From: JASLDZ01 sp964242895
Lineage (GTDB): Bacteria; Pseudomonadota; Alphaproteobacteria; Caulobacterales; Caulobacteraceae
Assembly (NCBI GenBank): GCA_964242895.1
Contig: CAXTBN010000059.1
Location: 1 to 17,107 of the forward strand
Length of the DNA stretch: 17,107 nucleotides
Direction: 5' to 3'
Shown piece by piece: positions 1-8,938 of this stretch; within the stretch, counting starts at the first letter, position 1, and the number at the start of each line of letters is the position of its first letter. The position numbers and the translations under genes are program-made. The notes under the pieces were generated by a model. The model ran no database searches, was not told the origin of the DNA, and saw only the letters and a list, made by a program, of their open reading frames with translations.

Positions 1-1826
<1,826 letters not shown>

Positions 1827-1910
1827 ACGCGATGGGACTCAACGCCGCTAACGCTTAGTTGACGGCCGACCTGCTAAGAACGTTCCCGAGGCTCCCGAAC
1901 GGAACCGGAT

Positions 1911-1920
1911 GTAAGCTTAC
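1911..1920. promoter_or_regulatory. 10-bp perfect palindrome just before the bolA start
   Basis: The sequence gtaagcttac is its own reverse complement and ends two bases before the ATG at 1923. No good Shine-Dalgarno sequence lies in the same stretch, so the palindrome occupies the position where ribosome binding would occur. It could be an operator or chance. The 96-bp purL-bolA gap also holds TTGACG at 1859-1864, but I see no matching -10 at 16-18 bp. Confidence 0.25.
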
Positions 1921-1922
1921 CC

Positions 1923-2162
1923 ATGCCCATGCCCGCCGAAGAGCTCGAGAGGAGCCTCCGCGACGCCTTCCCCGGCGCGGAGATCGTCGTCACCGACCTG
2001 GCGGGCGACGGCGACCACTATCGCGCCCGCGTCGTGTCCTCCGCCTTCGCGGGGCTGTCGCGGGTCAGGCAGCACCAGCTGGTCTACCAGGCTCTCAAGG
2101 GCCGCGTCGGCGGTGAGCTGCACGCGCTCGCCCTCGAGACCGCCGCCCCGCCGGCGACCTGA
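1923..2162 (+). CDS. bolA: BolA/IbaG-family Fe-S metabolism protein
   Basis: This is a 79-residue BolA-fold protein. The family partners with monothiol CGFS glutaredoxins to hold or transfer [2Fe-2S] clusters and to sense iron. The sequence shows the usual order: an N-terminal helix (AEELERSLRDAFPG), the DLAGDGDHY loop (residues 25-33), the FxGxSRVRQHQLVY segment with the conserved cluster-ligand histidine at residue 51, and a C-terminal HALALET strand. The DLAGDGDHY signature is closer to the IbaG/YrbA-like alphaproteobacterial branch than to E. coli BolA itself, so the symbol is a family label. The usual FxGKS is FAGLS here. A second ATG at 1929 could also be the start, as neither has a strong Shine-Dalgarno. 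The next gene starts 3 nt after the stop and grxD lies further downstream, which supports the Fe-S role. Confidence 0.92.
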   Translation: MPMPAEELERSLRDAFPGAEIVVTDLAGDGDHYRARVVSSAFAGLSRVRQHQLVYQALKGRVGGELHALALETAAPPAT

Positions 2163-2165
2163 CGC

Positions 2166-3011
2166 GTGCGCTATCGTCCCTTCGGTCTGGCCGGCCAGAC
2201 CGTGTCCGCCGTCACCGTGTCCCTGGGCGAGCGCCCGGAGAGCGCGGCCGCGCGCCTGCGCCTCATCTACGCCGCGCTGGAGACGGGGGTGAACAGCTTC
2301 GAACTGCGCGACCCTTCGGCGGCGGTCGTGCTCGGCGAGGTGCTGCAGGTGGTGGAGCGGCGCATGCTGATGCTGACCCTGCGCCTGTGCGGCCCGCACC
2401 GCCTGGACGGAGCGGCCGTGCTCTCCGCGGTGGAGCACCCGCTTCTCGCCGGGCGGCTGCAGCGCTTCGACGCCGTGGTGGTGCAGGACCCCGAGCGGCT
2501 GACGGAGGACGGCTGGCGCACCCTGGCCACGGTCCGCGACGCCGGGCGCGCGCGGCTGCTGGGCGTCGCGGGCGAGCGGCTCGACACCGCGCTCGACCGT
2601 CCGGAGCCCGACCTCCTGATCGCGCCCTATCACCTCGGCTCCGCCGGGGCCGAGCGCACGCGCATGGCCAAGGCCGCCGCCGCCCGACGCACGGTGATCG
2701 GCGAGGGCTACCATCCCAGCTTCCAGTCGGCCGCGGCGAACGGACCGCCCAAGCGCGGCCTGTTCGGCCTGTTCCACCGGGCGGACCCGATCGAGAAGGT
2801 CGACGGCTACGCCTTCCTGCGCCGCACGGCCAACTGGGCGCCCGACGAGATCTGCCTGGCGCACGCCCTGACGGAGCCTTCCCTCGCCTCCGTCGTGCTC
2901 GACGCCACCACGCCCGAGGACGTGGAGCGCCTCGCCGCCGTGACGGAGCGCGAGCTGCCGACCGGCCTCTCCGCCCAGATCGAGATGGCGCGCTTCGCCC
3001 AGGCCGCGTGA
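2166..3011 (+). CDS. Aldo/keto-reductase-like protein lacking recognisable catalytic residues
   Basis: This 281-residue protein starts at a GTG three bases after bolA, so translation is probably coupled. It begins like an aldo/keto reductase (MRYRPFGLAGQTVSAVTVSLG), has the helix and strand that usually carry the active site (IYAALETGVNSFELRD, residues 34-49), a barrel strand FDAVVVQDPERL (101-112), and the AKR-type end ALTEPSLASVVLDATTPEDVERLAAVTERELP (234-265). The active enzyme pattern is absent. The FDTA...YG aspartate and tyrosine region reads FELRDPSA, the lysine strand reads LTLRLC, and the LHxP histidine region reads VVQDPE. The NADPH-binding end is also poorly matched. I infer a TIM-barrel protein derived from AKRs that has lost or changed chemistry. 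Its place between bolA and grxD suggests a link to Fe-S or redox work, but the function is unknown. Confidence 0.85.
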   Translation: MRYRPFGLAGQTVSAVTVSLGERPESAAARLRLIYAALETGVNSFELRDPSAAVVLGEVLQVVERRMLMLTLRLCGPHRLDGAAVLSAVEHPLLAGRLQRFDAVVVQDPERLTEDGWRTLATVRDAGRARLLGVAGERLDTALDRPEPDLLIAPYHLGSAGAERTRMAKAAAARRTVIGEGYHPSFQSAAANGPPKRGLFGLFHRADPIEKVDGYAFLRRTANWAPDEICLAHALTEPSLASVVLDATTPEDVERLAAVTERELPTGLSAQIEMARFAQAA

Positions 3012-3054
3012 CGCGGCGCCAGGGCGGCTGACGGCGGCTTCAGGCGGCTGCGGC

Positions 3055-3082
3055 TTGCACGGGCACCGGCGCGCGCTTAGCT
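3055..3082 (+). promoter_or_regulatory. Candidate promoter for grxD
   Basis: TTGCAC at 3055-3060 and TTAGCT at 3077-3082 are 16 bp apart, which fits a housekeeping sigma promoter. Transcription would begin near 3089 and leave a leader of about 40 nt before the preferred grxD start. It lies in the 116-bp gap after the AKR-like gene, so grxD may have its own promoter as well as read-through. Confidence 0.4.
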
Positions 3083-3127
3083 GGCGCGGTGAGGGCGCAG
3101 GCCCCCGACGTATCCCGGAGCGCCCCC

Positions 3128-3514
3128 GTGACCGACCTCGCCTCCCAGCCGCCCCAAGACGTCCAGGGCGCCGCCGCCGACACCGGGGGCGACACCGCCC
3201 AGGCGTTCATCGCCAAGACGGTGGCCGAGCACCCGGTGGTGCTGTTCATGAAGGGCGTGCCCGACCAGCCGCGATGCGGCTTCTCGGCCGTGGTGGTGCA
3301 GGTGCTGGACCACCTGGGCGTGAACTTCGTGGGCGTGGACGTGCTGCAGGACGCCGCCCTGCGCGACGGCGTCAAGGCGTACAGCGACTGGCCGACGATC
3401 CCGCAGCTCTACGTCAAGGGCGAGTTCGTCGGCGGCTCGGACATCGTGCGCGAGATGTTCCAGTCGGGCGAGCTGAAGCCCATGCTGCAGCAGCAGGGCG
3501 TGCTCGCGGCCTGA
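3128..3514 (+). CDS. grxD: Monothiol CGFS glutaredoxin, Grx4 family
   Basis: Monothiol CGFS glutaredoxins bind a glutathione-ligated [2Fe-2S] cluster, carry it to acceptor proteins and form heterodimers with BolA proteins. The active site C50-G-F-S53 is intact, as are the glutathione-binding lysine K42 (FMKGVP), the cis-proline loop WPTIPQLY and the GGSDIV motif. I chose the GTG at 3128 because GGAG at 3117-3120 sits 7 bases upstream, giving 128 residues. An in-frame GTG at 3089 would add 13 residues without a clear ribosome site. Even so, the protein carries about 20 extra N-terminal residues, rich in Ala, Asp, Gln and Gly, compared with the roughly 115-residue E. coli GrxD. The cysteine codon is TGC, so this is not a selenoprotein. 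Confidence 0.96.
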   Translation: MTDLASQPPQDVQGAAADTGGDTAQAFIAKTVAEHPVVLFMKGVPDQPRCGFSAVVVQVLDHLGVNFVGVDVLQDAALRDGVKAYSDWPTIPQLYVKGEFVGGSDIVREMFQSGELKPMLQQQGVLAA

Positions 3515-3538
3515 TGCGGCCGCCGCACGGCTGAACGA

Positions 3539-3570
3539 CGAAGGGCCCCGGTTCGCACCGGGGCCCTTCG
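3539..3570. terminator. Perfect 14-bp hairpin between convergent grxD and rpsD
   Basis: Arms 3539-3552 (cgaagggccccggt) and 3557-3570 (accggggcccttcg) are exact reverse complements around the 4-base loop tcgc. It lies 24 bp after the grxD stop and 24 bp beyond the rpsD stop, so it can serve both genes. Neither side has a strong T-tract, which is common for terminators in high-GC genomes. Confidence 0.85.
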
Positions 3571-3594
3571 CGCATCTGGATCGTGGGTACGACC

Positions 3595-4212
3595 TTACGA
3601 GGCGTAGTACTCGACGACGAGGTTCGGCTCCATCTTCACCGCGTACGGCACCTCGGAGAACTCCGGGGCGCGGACGAAGGTGGCGGTGAGCGCCTTGCCG
3701 TCGGTCTGGATGTACTCGGGCGTGTCGCGCTCCGACGAGCTCACGGCCTCGAGCACCAGCGCCATGTTGCGCGAGCGCTCGCGGATCGAGACCACGTCGC
3801 CCGCCTTCACCTTGTAGCTGGCGATGTTCACGCGCTTGCCGTTCACCTGCACGTGGCCGTGGTTGACCAGCTGGCGCGCGGCGAAGGGGGTGGGCACGAA
3901 CTTGGCGCGATAGACCACCGCGTCCAGCCGGCTCTCCAGCAGCGAGATCAGGTTCTCGGAGGTGTTGCCCTTCAGGCGGGCGGCCTCGTCGTAGGTGCGT
4001 CGGAACTGCTTTTCGGTCAGGTTGCCGTAGTAGCCCTTGAGCTTCTGCTTGGCCTTCAGCTGCAGGCCGAAGTCGCTGACCTTGGACTTGCGGCGCTGGC
4101 CGTGCTGGCCGGGGCCGTAGGAGCGGCGGTTGACCGGGGACTTGGGACGGCCCCACAGGTTCTCACCCATGCGGCGGTCGATCTTGTACTTGGCGCTATG
4201 GCGCTTGGACAT
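3595..4212 (-). CDS. rpsD: 30S ribosomal protein S4
   Basis: S4 is a primary 16S rRNA-binding protein that starts assembly of the small subunit body and takes part in decoding fidelity. The 205-residue protein is full length. The N-terminal region MSKRHSAKYKIDRRMGENLW and the SPVNRRSYGPGQHGQRRKSKVSDFG segment are typical of alphaproteobacteria. The central S4 RNA-binding domain is clear (SLLESRLDAVVYRAKFVPTPFAARQLVNHGHVQVNGKRVNIASYKVKAGD). The protein ends in NLVVEYYAS. The gene stands alone and is not in the alpha operon with rpsK, rpsM and rpoA as in E. coli. This is normal in alphaproteobacteria. It converges on grxD and diverges from the efflux operon. Confidence 0.99.
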   Translation of the reverse strand: MSKRHSAKYKIDRRMGENLWGRPKSPVNRRSYGPGQHGQRRKSKVSDFGLQLKAKQKLKGYYGNLTEKQFRRTYDEAARLKGNTSENLISLLESRLDAVVYRAKFVPTPFAARQLVNHGHVQVNGKRVNIASYKVKAGDVVSIRERSRNMALVLEAVSSSERDTPEYIQTDGKALTATFVRAPEFSEVPYAVKMEPNLVVEYYAS

Positions 4213-4239
4213 CAGGCACTCGCGTTCGACCCGGGCCGG

Positions 4240-4261
4240 CCTTCCCGCGAATCGGGGAAGG
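4240..4261 (-). other. Hairpin in the rpsD leader
   Basis: Inverted arms ccttccc (4240-4246) and gggaagg (4255-4261) enclose an 8-base loop. The hairpin would form in the rpsD transcript 28 nt before the ATG. S4 is an autoregulator in E. coli and other bacteria, so a structured leader is plausible here, but I do not recognise a known S4-leader class. Confidence 0.3.
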
Positions 4262-4339
4262 CGATCTCAACGGCGGCCACCGGATCACCCGTCATGGGAT
4301 CGCGACCGCACGGGCGGACCCGGCGGAGCGAAGGGCGCG

Positions 4340-4368
4340 CTTATGGCGGCGGCCCGGAGCCAAGTCAA
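4340..4368 (-). promoter_or_regulatory. Candidate rpsD promoter
   Basis: Read on the minus strand, TTGACT (4368-4363) is followed after exactly 17 bp by CATAAG (4345-4340). The -35 is a near-consensus alphaproteobacterial element, and the expected start near 4333 gives a leader of about 120 nt ending at the rpsD ATG. Its mirror neighbour, the efflux promoter, begins about 45 bp away. Confidence 0.55.
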
Positions 4369-4412
4369 CGCGCCCTCGTAGAGGAACTGCGGAGCCGGGC
4401 AGCGCGGCTGAC

Positions 4413-4447
4413 TTGACCATGGCCGCTCATCGCCGTAACCGTACGGT
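4413..4447 (+). promoter_or_regulatory. Candidate efflux-operon promoter with overlapping palindromic operator
   Basis: TTGACC at 4413-4418 and TAACCG at 4436-4441 are 17 bp apart. The second half overlaps a perfect 10-bp palindrome, accgtacggt (4438-4447), followed by more of the same unit (tacggtacggta, 4442-4453). RND operons of this type are normally repressed by a TetR-family protein bound over the promoter, and this is the only place in the gap that looks like such a site. No regulator gene is present in the window. Confidence 0.4.
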
Positions 4448-4508
4448 ACGGTATGTCTCCATCGCGAGCGCACCGGCCTCGCCCGTCGGGCGCAGGAGAG
4501 GACCTCCC

Positions 4509-5759
4509 TTGCATCTCCGTCCATCGGCCCGGATCGGCGCGAGCCTTCTCGCGTTCGCCGCGGCGTCCGCCCTCGCCGGCTGCGGCAAGAAGCCCGCCGG
4601 ACCGCCGCCCATGGGACCGCCCGTGGTCGGCTACGTGGTCGTGCAGCCGCAGGCCGTCACCCTGACCACCGAGCTGCCCGGCCGCACCAACGCCTACCTG
4701 ACGTCCGACGTGCGCCCGCAGGTGAACGGCATCATCCAGTCGCGCCTGTTCACGGAGGGCGCGGACGTCCACGCCGGGCAGGCGCTGTACCAGATCGACC
4801 CCGCCCCCTACCGCGCCACGCTCGACCAGGCCAAGGCGCAGCAGCAGAACGCGCAGGCGAACCTCGCCACGCTGAAGATCAAGGCCGAGCGCTATGCCGA
4901 CCTGGTCAAGATCAACGCCGTCGCCAAGCAGGACTACGACGACGCCGAGGCCGCCTACAAGCAGGCGCTCGCGGTGGTGGCGCAGGACCGGGCGGCCGCC
5001 GAGAGCGCGGCCATCAACCTGGGCTACACGCGCGTCACCGCGCCCATCTCCGGACGGATCGGCCGCTCGCTGGTGACGCCCGGCGCGCTGGTGCAGGCGG
5101 GGCAGGCCACGGCGCTGTCCACCATTCAGACGCTCGACCCCGTCTACGTGGACGTGACGCAGTCGGCCGACCAGCTGCTGGCGCTCAAGCGGTCGATGGC
5201 GGGCGGCCAGCTCTCCGGCGGCGGGCCGGCCAGCGCGCGCGTGCGCCTGATGCTGCAGGACGGGACGCCCTACCCCCGCGAGGGCGTGCTGCGTTTCTCC
5301 GAGGTCACGGTCGACCAGACCACCGGCTCGGTGACGCTGCGCGCCGTGTTCCCCAACCCCGACCGCCTGCTGCTGCCGGGCCTCTACGTCCGCGCCGTGA
5401 TCGTGGAGGGCGTGCAAACGAACGGCATCCTCGCGCCGCAGCCCGCCGTCAGCCGCGACGACAAGGGGCGCGCCGTCGCCTACGTGGTCGGCGCGGGCGA
5501 CAAGGCCGAGGCGCGCATCCTCACCACCGGCCAGGCCATCGGCGGCGCGTGGCTGGTCACCGACGGGCTGAAGGCCGGCGATCGCCTGATCACCGAAGGT
5601 CTGATGAAGGTGAAGCCCGGCGCGCCGGTGAAGCCTGCGCCCGCCACGGTCACCTCCCCAGCCGCCGCCGGCGGCGCGGCGGCGCAGGGAACCACGTCCT
5701 CCGGCGCCGTGTCGGGAGCCGGCGGGCCGCCGGCCACGCCCGGCTCGCCCCAGCGCTGA
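4509..5759 (+). CDS. RND efflux periplasmic adaptor (membrane fusion protein), lipoprotein
   Basis: This AcrA/MexA-type adaptor links the inner-membrane pump to the outer-membrane channel. I place the start at the TTG at 4509 because AGGAG at 4494-4498 precedes it and the product then opens with a textbook lipoprotein signal: MHLRPSAR, a hydrophobic run, and the lipobox L22-A-G-C25. The mature protein has 392 of the 416 residues. The first beta-barrel and lipoyl half-motifs are visible (TELPGRTNAYLTSDVRPQVNG, EGADVHAGQALYQIDPAPY), followed by a coiled-coil hairpin (ATLDQAKAQQQNAQANLATLK...YKQALAVVAQDRAAAES), the second lipoyl half (LGYTRVTAPISGRIGRS), and the barrel and membrane-proximal parts up to GDRLITEGLMKVKPG. 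A tail of about 45 residues is rich in Ala, Pro, Gly and Ser. In-frame upstream starts (TTG 4413, ATG 4419) lie on the promoter elements. The permease follows after 17 bp. Confidence 0.95.
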   Translation: MHLRPSARIGASLLAFAAASALAGCGKKPAGPPPMGPPVVGYVVVQPQAVTLTTELPGRTNAYLTSDVRPQVNGIIQSRLFTEGADVHAGQALYQIDPAPYRATLDQAKAQQQNAQANLATLKIKAERYADLVKINAVAKQDYDDAEAAYKQALAVVAQDRAAAESAAINLGYTRVTAPISGRIGRSLVTPGALVQAGQATALSTIQTLDPVYVDVTQSADQLLALKRSMAGGQLSGGGPASARVRLMLQDGTPYPREGVLRFSEVTVDQTTGSVTLRAVFPNPDRLLLPGLYVRAVIVEGVQTNGILAPQPAVSRDDKGRAVAYVVGAGDKAEARILTTGQAIGGAWLVTDGLKAGDRLITEGLMKVKPGAPVKPAPATVTSPAAAGGAAAQGTTSSGAVSGAGGPPATPGSPQR

Positions 5760-5776
5760 CCGGCTAGAGCCCCGCC

Positions 5777-8700
5777 GTGTCCCGCTTCTTCATCGACCGG
5801 CCGATCTTCGCCTGGGTGATCGCGATCGTGATCATGCTGGCCGGCGCGCTGGCCATCCTGACCCTGCCCGTGGCGCAGTACCCGTCGGTGGCCCCGCCCG
5901 CGGTGACGGTCACGGCCACCTACCCCGGCGCAGACGCGCAGACGCTGGAGAACACCGTCACCCAGGTCATCGAGCAGCAGATGAAGGGGCTCGACCACCT
6001 CGAGTACATCTCGTCCACCTCGGATAGCTCGGGCCAGGTGCAGATCACGCTCACCTTCGAGCAGAGCGCCAACCCCGACATCGCCCAGGTGCAGACGCAG
6101 AACAAGCTGCAGCTGGCCACCCCTCTCCTGCCGCAGGAGGTGCAGCAGCAGGGGCTGGTGGTGGCCAAGGCGGCCAAGAACTTCCTGCTGATCGTCGGCC
6201 TCTACTCGCAGAACGGCGCGCACAGCGACGCCGACCTCGCCGACCTCCTGGTCTCCAAGCTGCAGGACCCGCTCAGCCGGGTGACGGGCGTGGGCGACAC
6301 GCAGGTGTTCGGCAGCCAGTACGCCATCCGCATCTGGCTGAACCCGTTCCAGCTCGACAGCTACAACCTGACCACCGGCGACGTGAAGGCGGCCGTGCTG
6401 GCGCAGAACGCCCAGATCGCCGCGGGCCAGCTCGGCTCGGCGCCGTCGCCCAAGGGGCAGCTGCTCAACGCCATCGTCAGCGCCCAGTCGCGGCTGCAGA
6501 CGGCCGACCAGTTCGCCGACATCGTGCTGAAGACCAACACCGACGGCTCGCTCGTGCGCCTGCGCGACGTGGGCCACACCGAGCTCGGGCAGGACAACTA
6601 CAACGTCATCAGCCGCTTCAACGGCCACCCGGCCGCGGGCTTCGTGATCAAGCTGGCGCCGGGCGCCAACGCGCTGACGACCGTGACCGCGGTGAAGGCG
6701 CGCGTGGCCGAGCTCTCCGCCGACCTGCCGCCGGACGTGAAGGTCGCCTTCCCCGTCGACTCGACCTCCTTCGTGAAGCTGTCGATCCGGGGCGTGGTGG
6801 AGACGCTGGTCGAGGCGGTGATCCTCGTCTTCATCGTCATGTTCCTGTTCCTGCAGAACTGGCGCGCGACGCTGATCCCGACCATCGCCGTGCCGATCGT
6901 GCTCCTGGGCACCTTCGGCGTGCTGGCGCTGTTCCACTACAGCATCAACACGCTGACGCTGTTCGCCATGGTGCTGGCCATCGGCCTCCTTGTCGACGAC
7001 GCCATCGTGGTCGTGGAGAACGTCGAGCGGATCATCGAGGAGGAGGGTCTCTCGCCCCGGGAGGCGGCCCGCAAGTCGATGGACGAGATCACCGGCGCGC
7101 TGGTCGGCATCGCCCTGGTGCTGACGGCGGTGTTCCTGCCGATGGCCTTCTTCGGCGGCTCGACGGGGGTGATCTACCGGCAGTTCTCCGTGACCATCGT
7201 CTCGGCCATGGTGCTGTCGGTGCTGGTGGCGCTGATCCTGACGCCCGCCCTCTGCGCCACCCTGCTGCGCGCGCCGAAGAAGGGCGCGGCCCACAAGAAG
7301 GGCGGACGCGGCTTCTTCGGCTGGTTCAACCGCACCTTCGACCGGGGCGTGCACGGCTACGAACGCGGCCTGCGCACGGTGGTGAAGCGCTGGATCCCGT
7401 TCGGCCTCGCCTACCTGGCGGTTGTGGCGGTGCTGGCGCTGCTGTTCGTGCGCCTGCCCACGGGCTTCCTGCCCGACGAGGACCAAGGCGAGGCCATCAC
7501 CCTGTTCCAGCTGCCCGCCGGGGCCACCTTCACGCGCACCAACGAGGTGGCGCGCGCCGTCGAGCGCCACTTCCTGGTCGACGAGAAGTCCAACGTGAAC
7601 GGCCTGTTCGTGGTGCAGGGCTTCTCCTTCGCCGGCGCCGGCCAGAACGCCGGCCTCGCCTTCGCGGCGCTCTCCGACTGGAAGGACCGCAAGGGCGCCA
7701 AGAACCACGCCCCCGCCATCGCCCAGCGGGCCATGGGGGCCCTGTCGCAGATCCGCGACGCGCAGATCTTCACCGTCATTCCGCCCGCCGTGCAGGAGCT
7801 GGGCAACGCCACGGGCTTCGACTTCGAACTGGAGGACCGCGCGGGCCGGGGTCACGAGGCGCTGAACGCCGCGCGCGACCAGCTCCTCGGCATGGCCTCG
7901 CAGGACCACACCCTCGTGGGCGTGCGCCCCAACGGCCTGCCCGACGTGCCCCAGCTGAAGGTGGACGTCGACACCGCCCGCGCCGGCGCCCTCGGCCTCA
8001 ACCTCGCCGACGTGAACGACACCCTGTCGACCGCCTGGGGTGGCGCGTACGTCAACGACTTCATCGACCGCGGCCGGGTGAAGCGCGTCTACGTGCAGGG
8101 CGACGCGCCCTACCGCACCAAGCCGGACGACCTGAACAGCTGGTTCGTGCGCGGCGCGAGCGGCACCATGGCCCCCTTCTCCGCCTTCGCCACCACGCGC
8201 TGGATCTTCGGACCGGCGAGGCTGGAGCGCTACAACGGCCTGCCCTCCTCCGAAATCCAGGGCCAGGCGGCTCCCGGCGTCTCCTCCGGCGCGGCGCTCG
8301 ACAAGATGGAGGCGCTGACGAAGAAGCTGCCCGCAGGATTCGGCTTCGAGTGGACGGGACTGTCCTACGAGGAGCGGCTCTCGGGATCGCAGGCGCCGCT
8401 GCTCTACGCCCTGTCCATCGTGGTCGTGTTCCTGTGCCTGGCGGCGCTCTACGAGAGCTGGTCGGTGCCGGTGTCGGTTATCCTGGTGATCCCGCTCGGC
8501 GTGGTCGGCGCGGTGCTGGCGGCGACGCTGCGCGGCCTCTCCAACGACGTCTACTTCCAGGTGGGCCTGCTTACGACCATGGGCCTGGCGGCGAAGAACG
8601 CCATCCTCATCGTGGAGTTCGCCGAGGGGGCCGAGCGCGAGGGCAAGTCGCCTATCGAGGCCGCCATCGAGGGCGCCAAGCTGCGCCTGCGGCCGATCCT

Positions 8701-8938
8701 GATGACCTCGCTCGCCTTCATCGCGGGCGTGTTCCCGCTGGCGATCTCCACAGGCGCGGGCTCGGGCGGACAGAACGACATCGGCACCGGCGTGGTGGGC
8801 GGCATGGTGACGGCCACGGTGCTGGCCATCTTCTTCGTGCCGCTGTTCTTCGTGCTGGTGCGTCGCGCCTTCGGGGGTCGCCCGCCCTCCTCGCCCGCCG
8901 ACCAGCTGAACGACGCCAACGCGGGAGGGCGTCCGTGA
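5777..8938 (+). CDS. RND multidrug efflux permease, AcrB/MexB (HAE1) type
   Basis: This is the proton-driven inner-membrane pump, a trimer that captures drugs from the periplasm or outer membrane leaflet. The 1053-residue length matches AcrB (1049). The N-terminus MSRFFIDRPIFAWVIAIVIMLAG is the standard first membrane segment. In segment 4, GLLVDDAIVVVENVER places the proton-relay pair at D407 and D408. In segment 10, LAAKNAILIVEFA places the lysine at K940. All three carry the same numbers as in E. coli AcrB. LRLRPILMTSLAFI and the STGAGSGGQNDIGTGVVGGMV end motif are also intact. Two large porter loops are present. The GTG start has only a weak ribosome site, so coupling to the adaptor gene is likely. 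The stop overlaps the next start in GTGA. Substrates cannot be told from sequence. Confidence 0.98.
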   Translation: MSRFFIDRPIFAWVIAIVIMLAGALAILTLPVAQYPSVAPPAVTVTATYPGADAQTLENTVTQVIEQQMKGLDHLEYISSTSDSSGQVQITLTFEQSANPDIAQVQTQNKLQLATPLLPQEVQQQGLVVAKAAKNFLLIVGLYSQNGAHSDADLADLLVSKLQDPLSRVTGVGDTQVFGSQYAIRIWLNPFQLDSYNLTTGDVKAAVLAQNAQIAAGQLGSAPSPKGQLLNAIVSAQSRLQTADQFADIVLKTNTDGSLVRLRDVGHTELGQDNYNVISRFNGHPAAGFVIKLAPGANALTTVTAVKARVAELSADLPPDVKVAFPVDSTSFVKLSIRGVVETLVEAVILVFIVMFLFLQNWRATLIPTIAVPIVLLGTFGVLALFHYSINTLTLFAMVLAIGLLVDDAIVVVENVERIIEEEGLSPREAARKSMDEITGALVGIALVLTAVFLPMAFFGGSTGVIYRQFSVTIVSAMVLSVLVALILTPALCATLLRAPKKGAAHKKGGRGFFGWFNRTFDRGVHGYERGLRTVVKRWIPFGLAYLAVVAVLALLFVRLPTGFLPDEDQGEAITLFQLPAGATFTRTNEVARAVERHFLVDEKSNVNGLFVVQGFSFAGAGQNAGLAFAALSDWKDRKGAKNHAPAIAQRAMGALSQIRDAQIFTVIPPAVQELGNATGFDFELEDRAGRGHEALNAARDQLLGMASQDHTLVGVRPNGLPDVPQLKVDVDTARAGALGLNLADVNDTLSTAWGGAYVNDFIDRGRVKRVYVQGDAPYRTKPDDLNSWFVRGASGTMAPFSAFATTRWIFGPARLERYNGLPSSEIQGQAAPGVSSGAALDKMEALTKKLPAGFGFEWTGLSYEERLSGSQAPLLYALSIVVVFLCLAALYESWSVPVSVILVIPLGVVGAVLAATLRGLSNDVYFQVGLLTTMGLAAKNAILIVEFAEGAEREGKSPIEAAIEGAKLRLRPILMTSLAFIAGVFPLAISTGAGSGGQNDIGTGVVGGMVTATVLAIFFVPLFFVLVRRAFGGRPPSSPADQLNDANAGGRP

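Noticed and set aside
4130..4381. 83-codon plus-strand frame over the rpsD start and leader
   Set aside because: It lies antisense to the rpsD N-terminus and promoter, has no ribosome site and shows no recognisable protein features.
4419..4508. ATG at 4419 as the adaptor start
   Set aside because: It would put 30 basic, non-hydrophobic residues before the lipoprotein signal and lies on the predicted promoter. The TTG at 4509 has a ribosome site and gives a standard signal peptide.
5480..7909. 809-codon open frame antisense to the RND permease
   Set aside because: Its translation is rich in His, Gln, Arg, Gly and Val with no domain, as expected for an antisense frame in very GC-rich coding DNA. 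The plus-strand AcrB-type gene explains the region fully.
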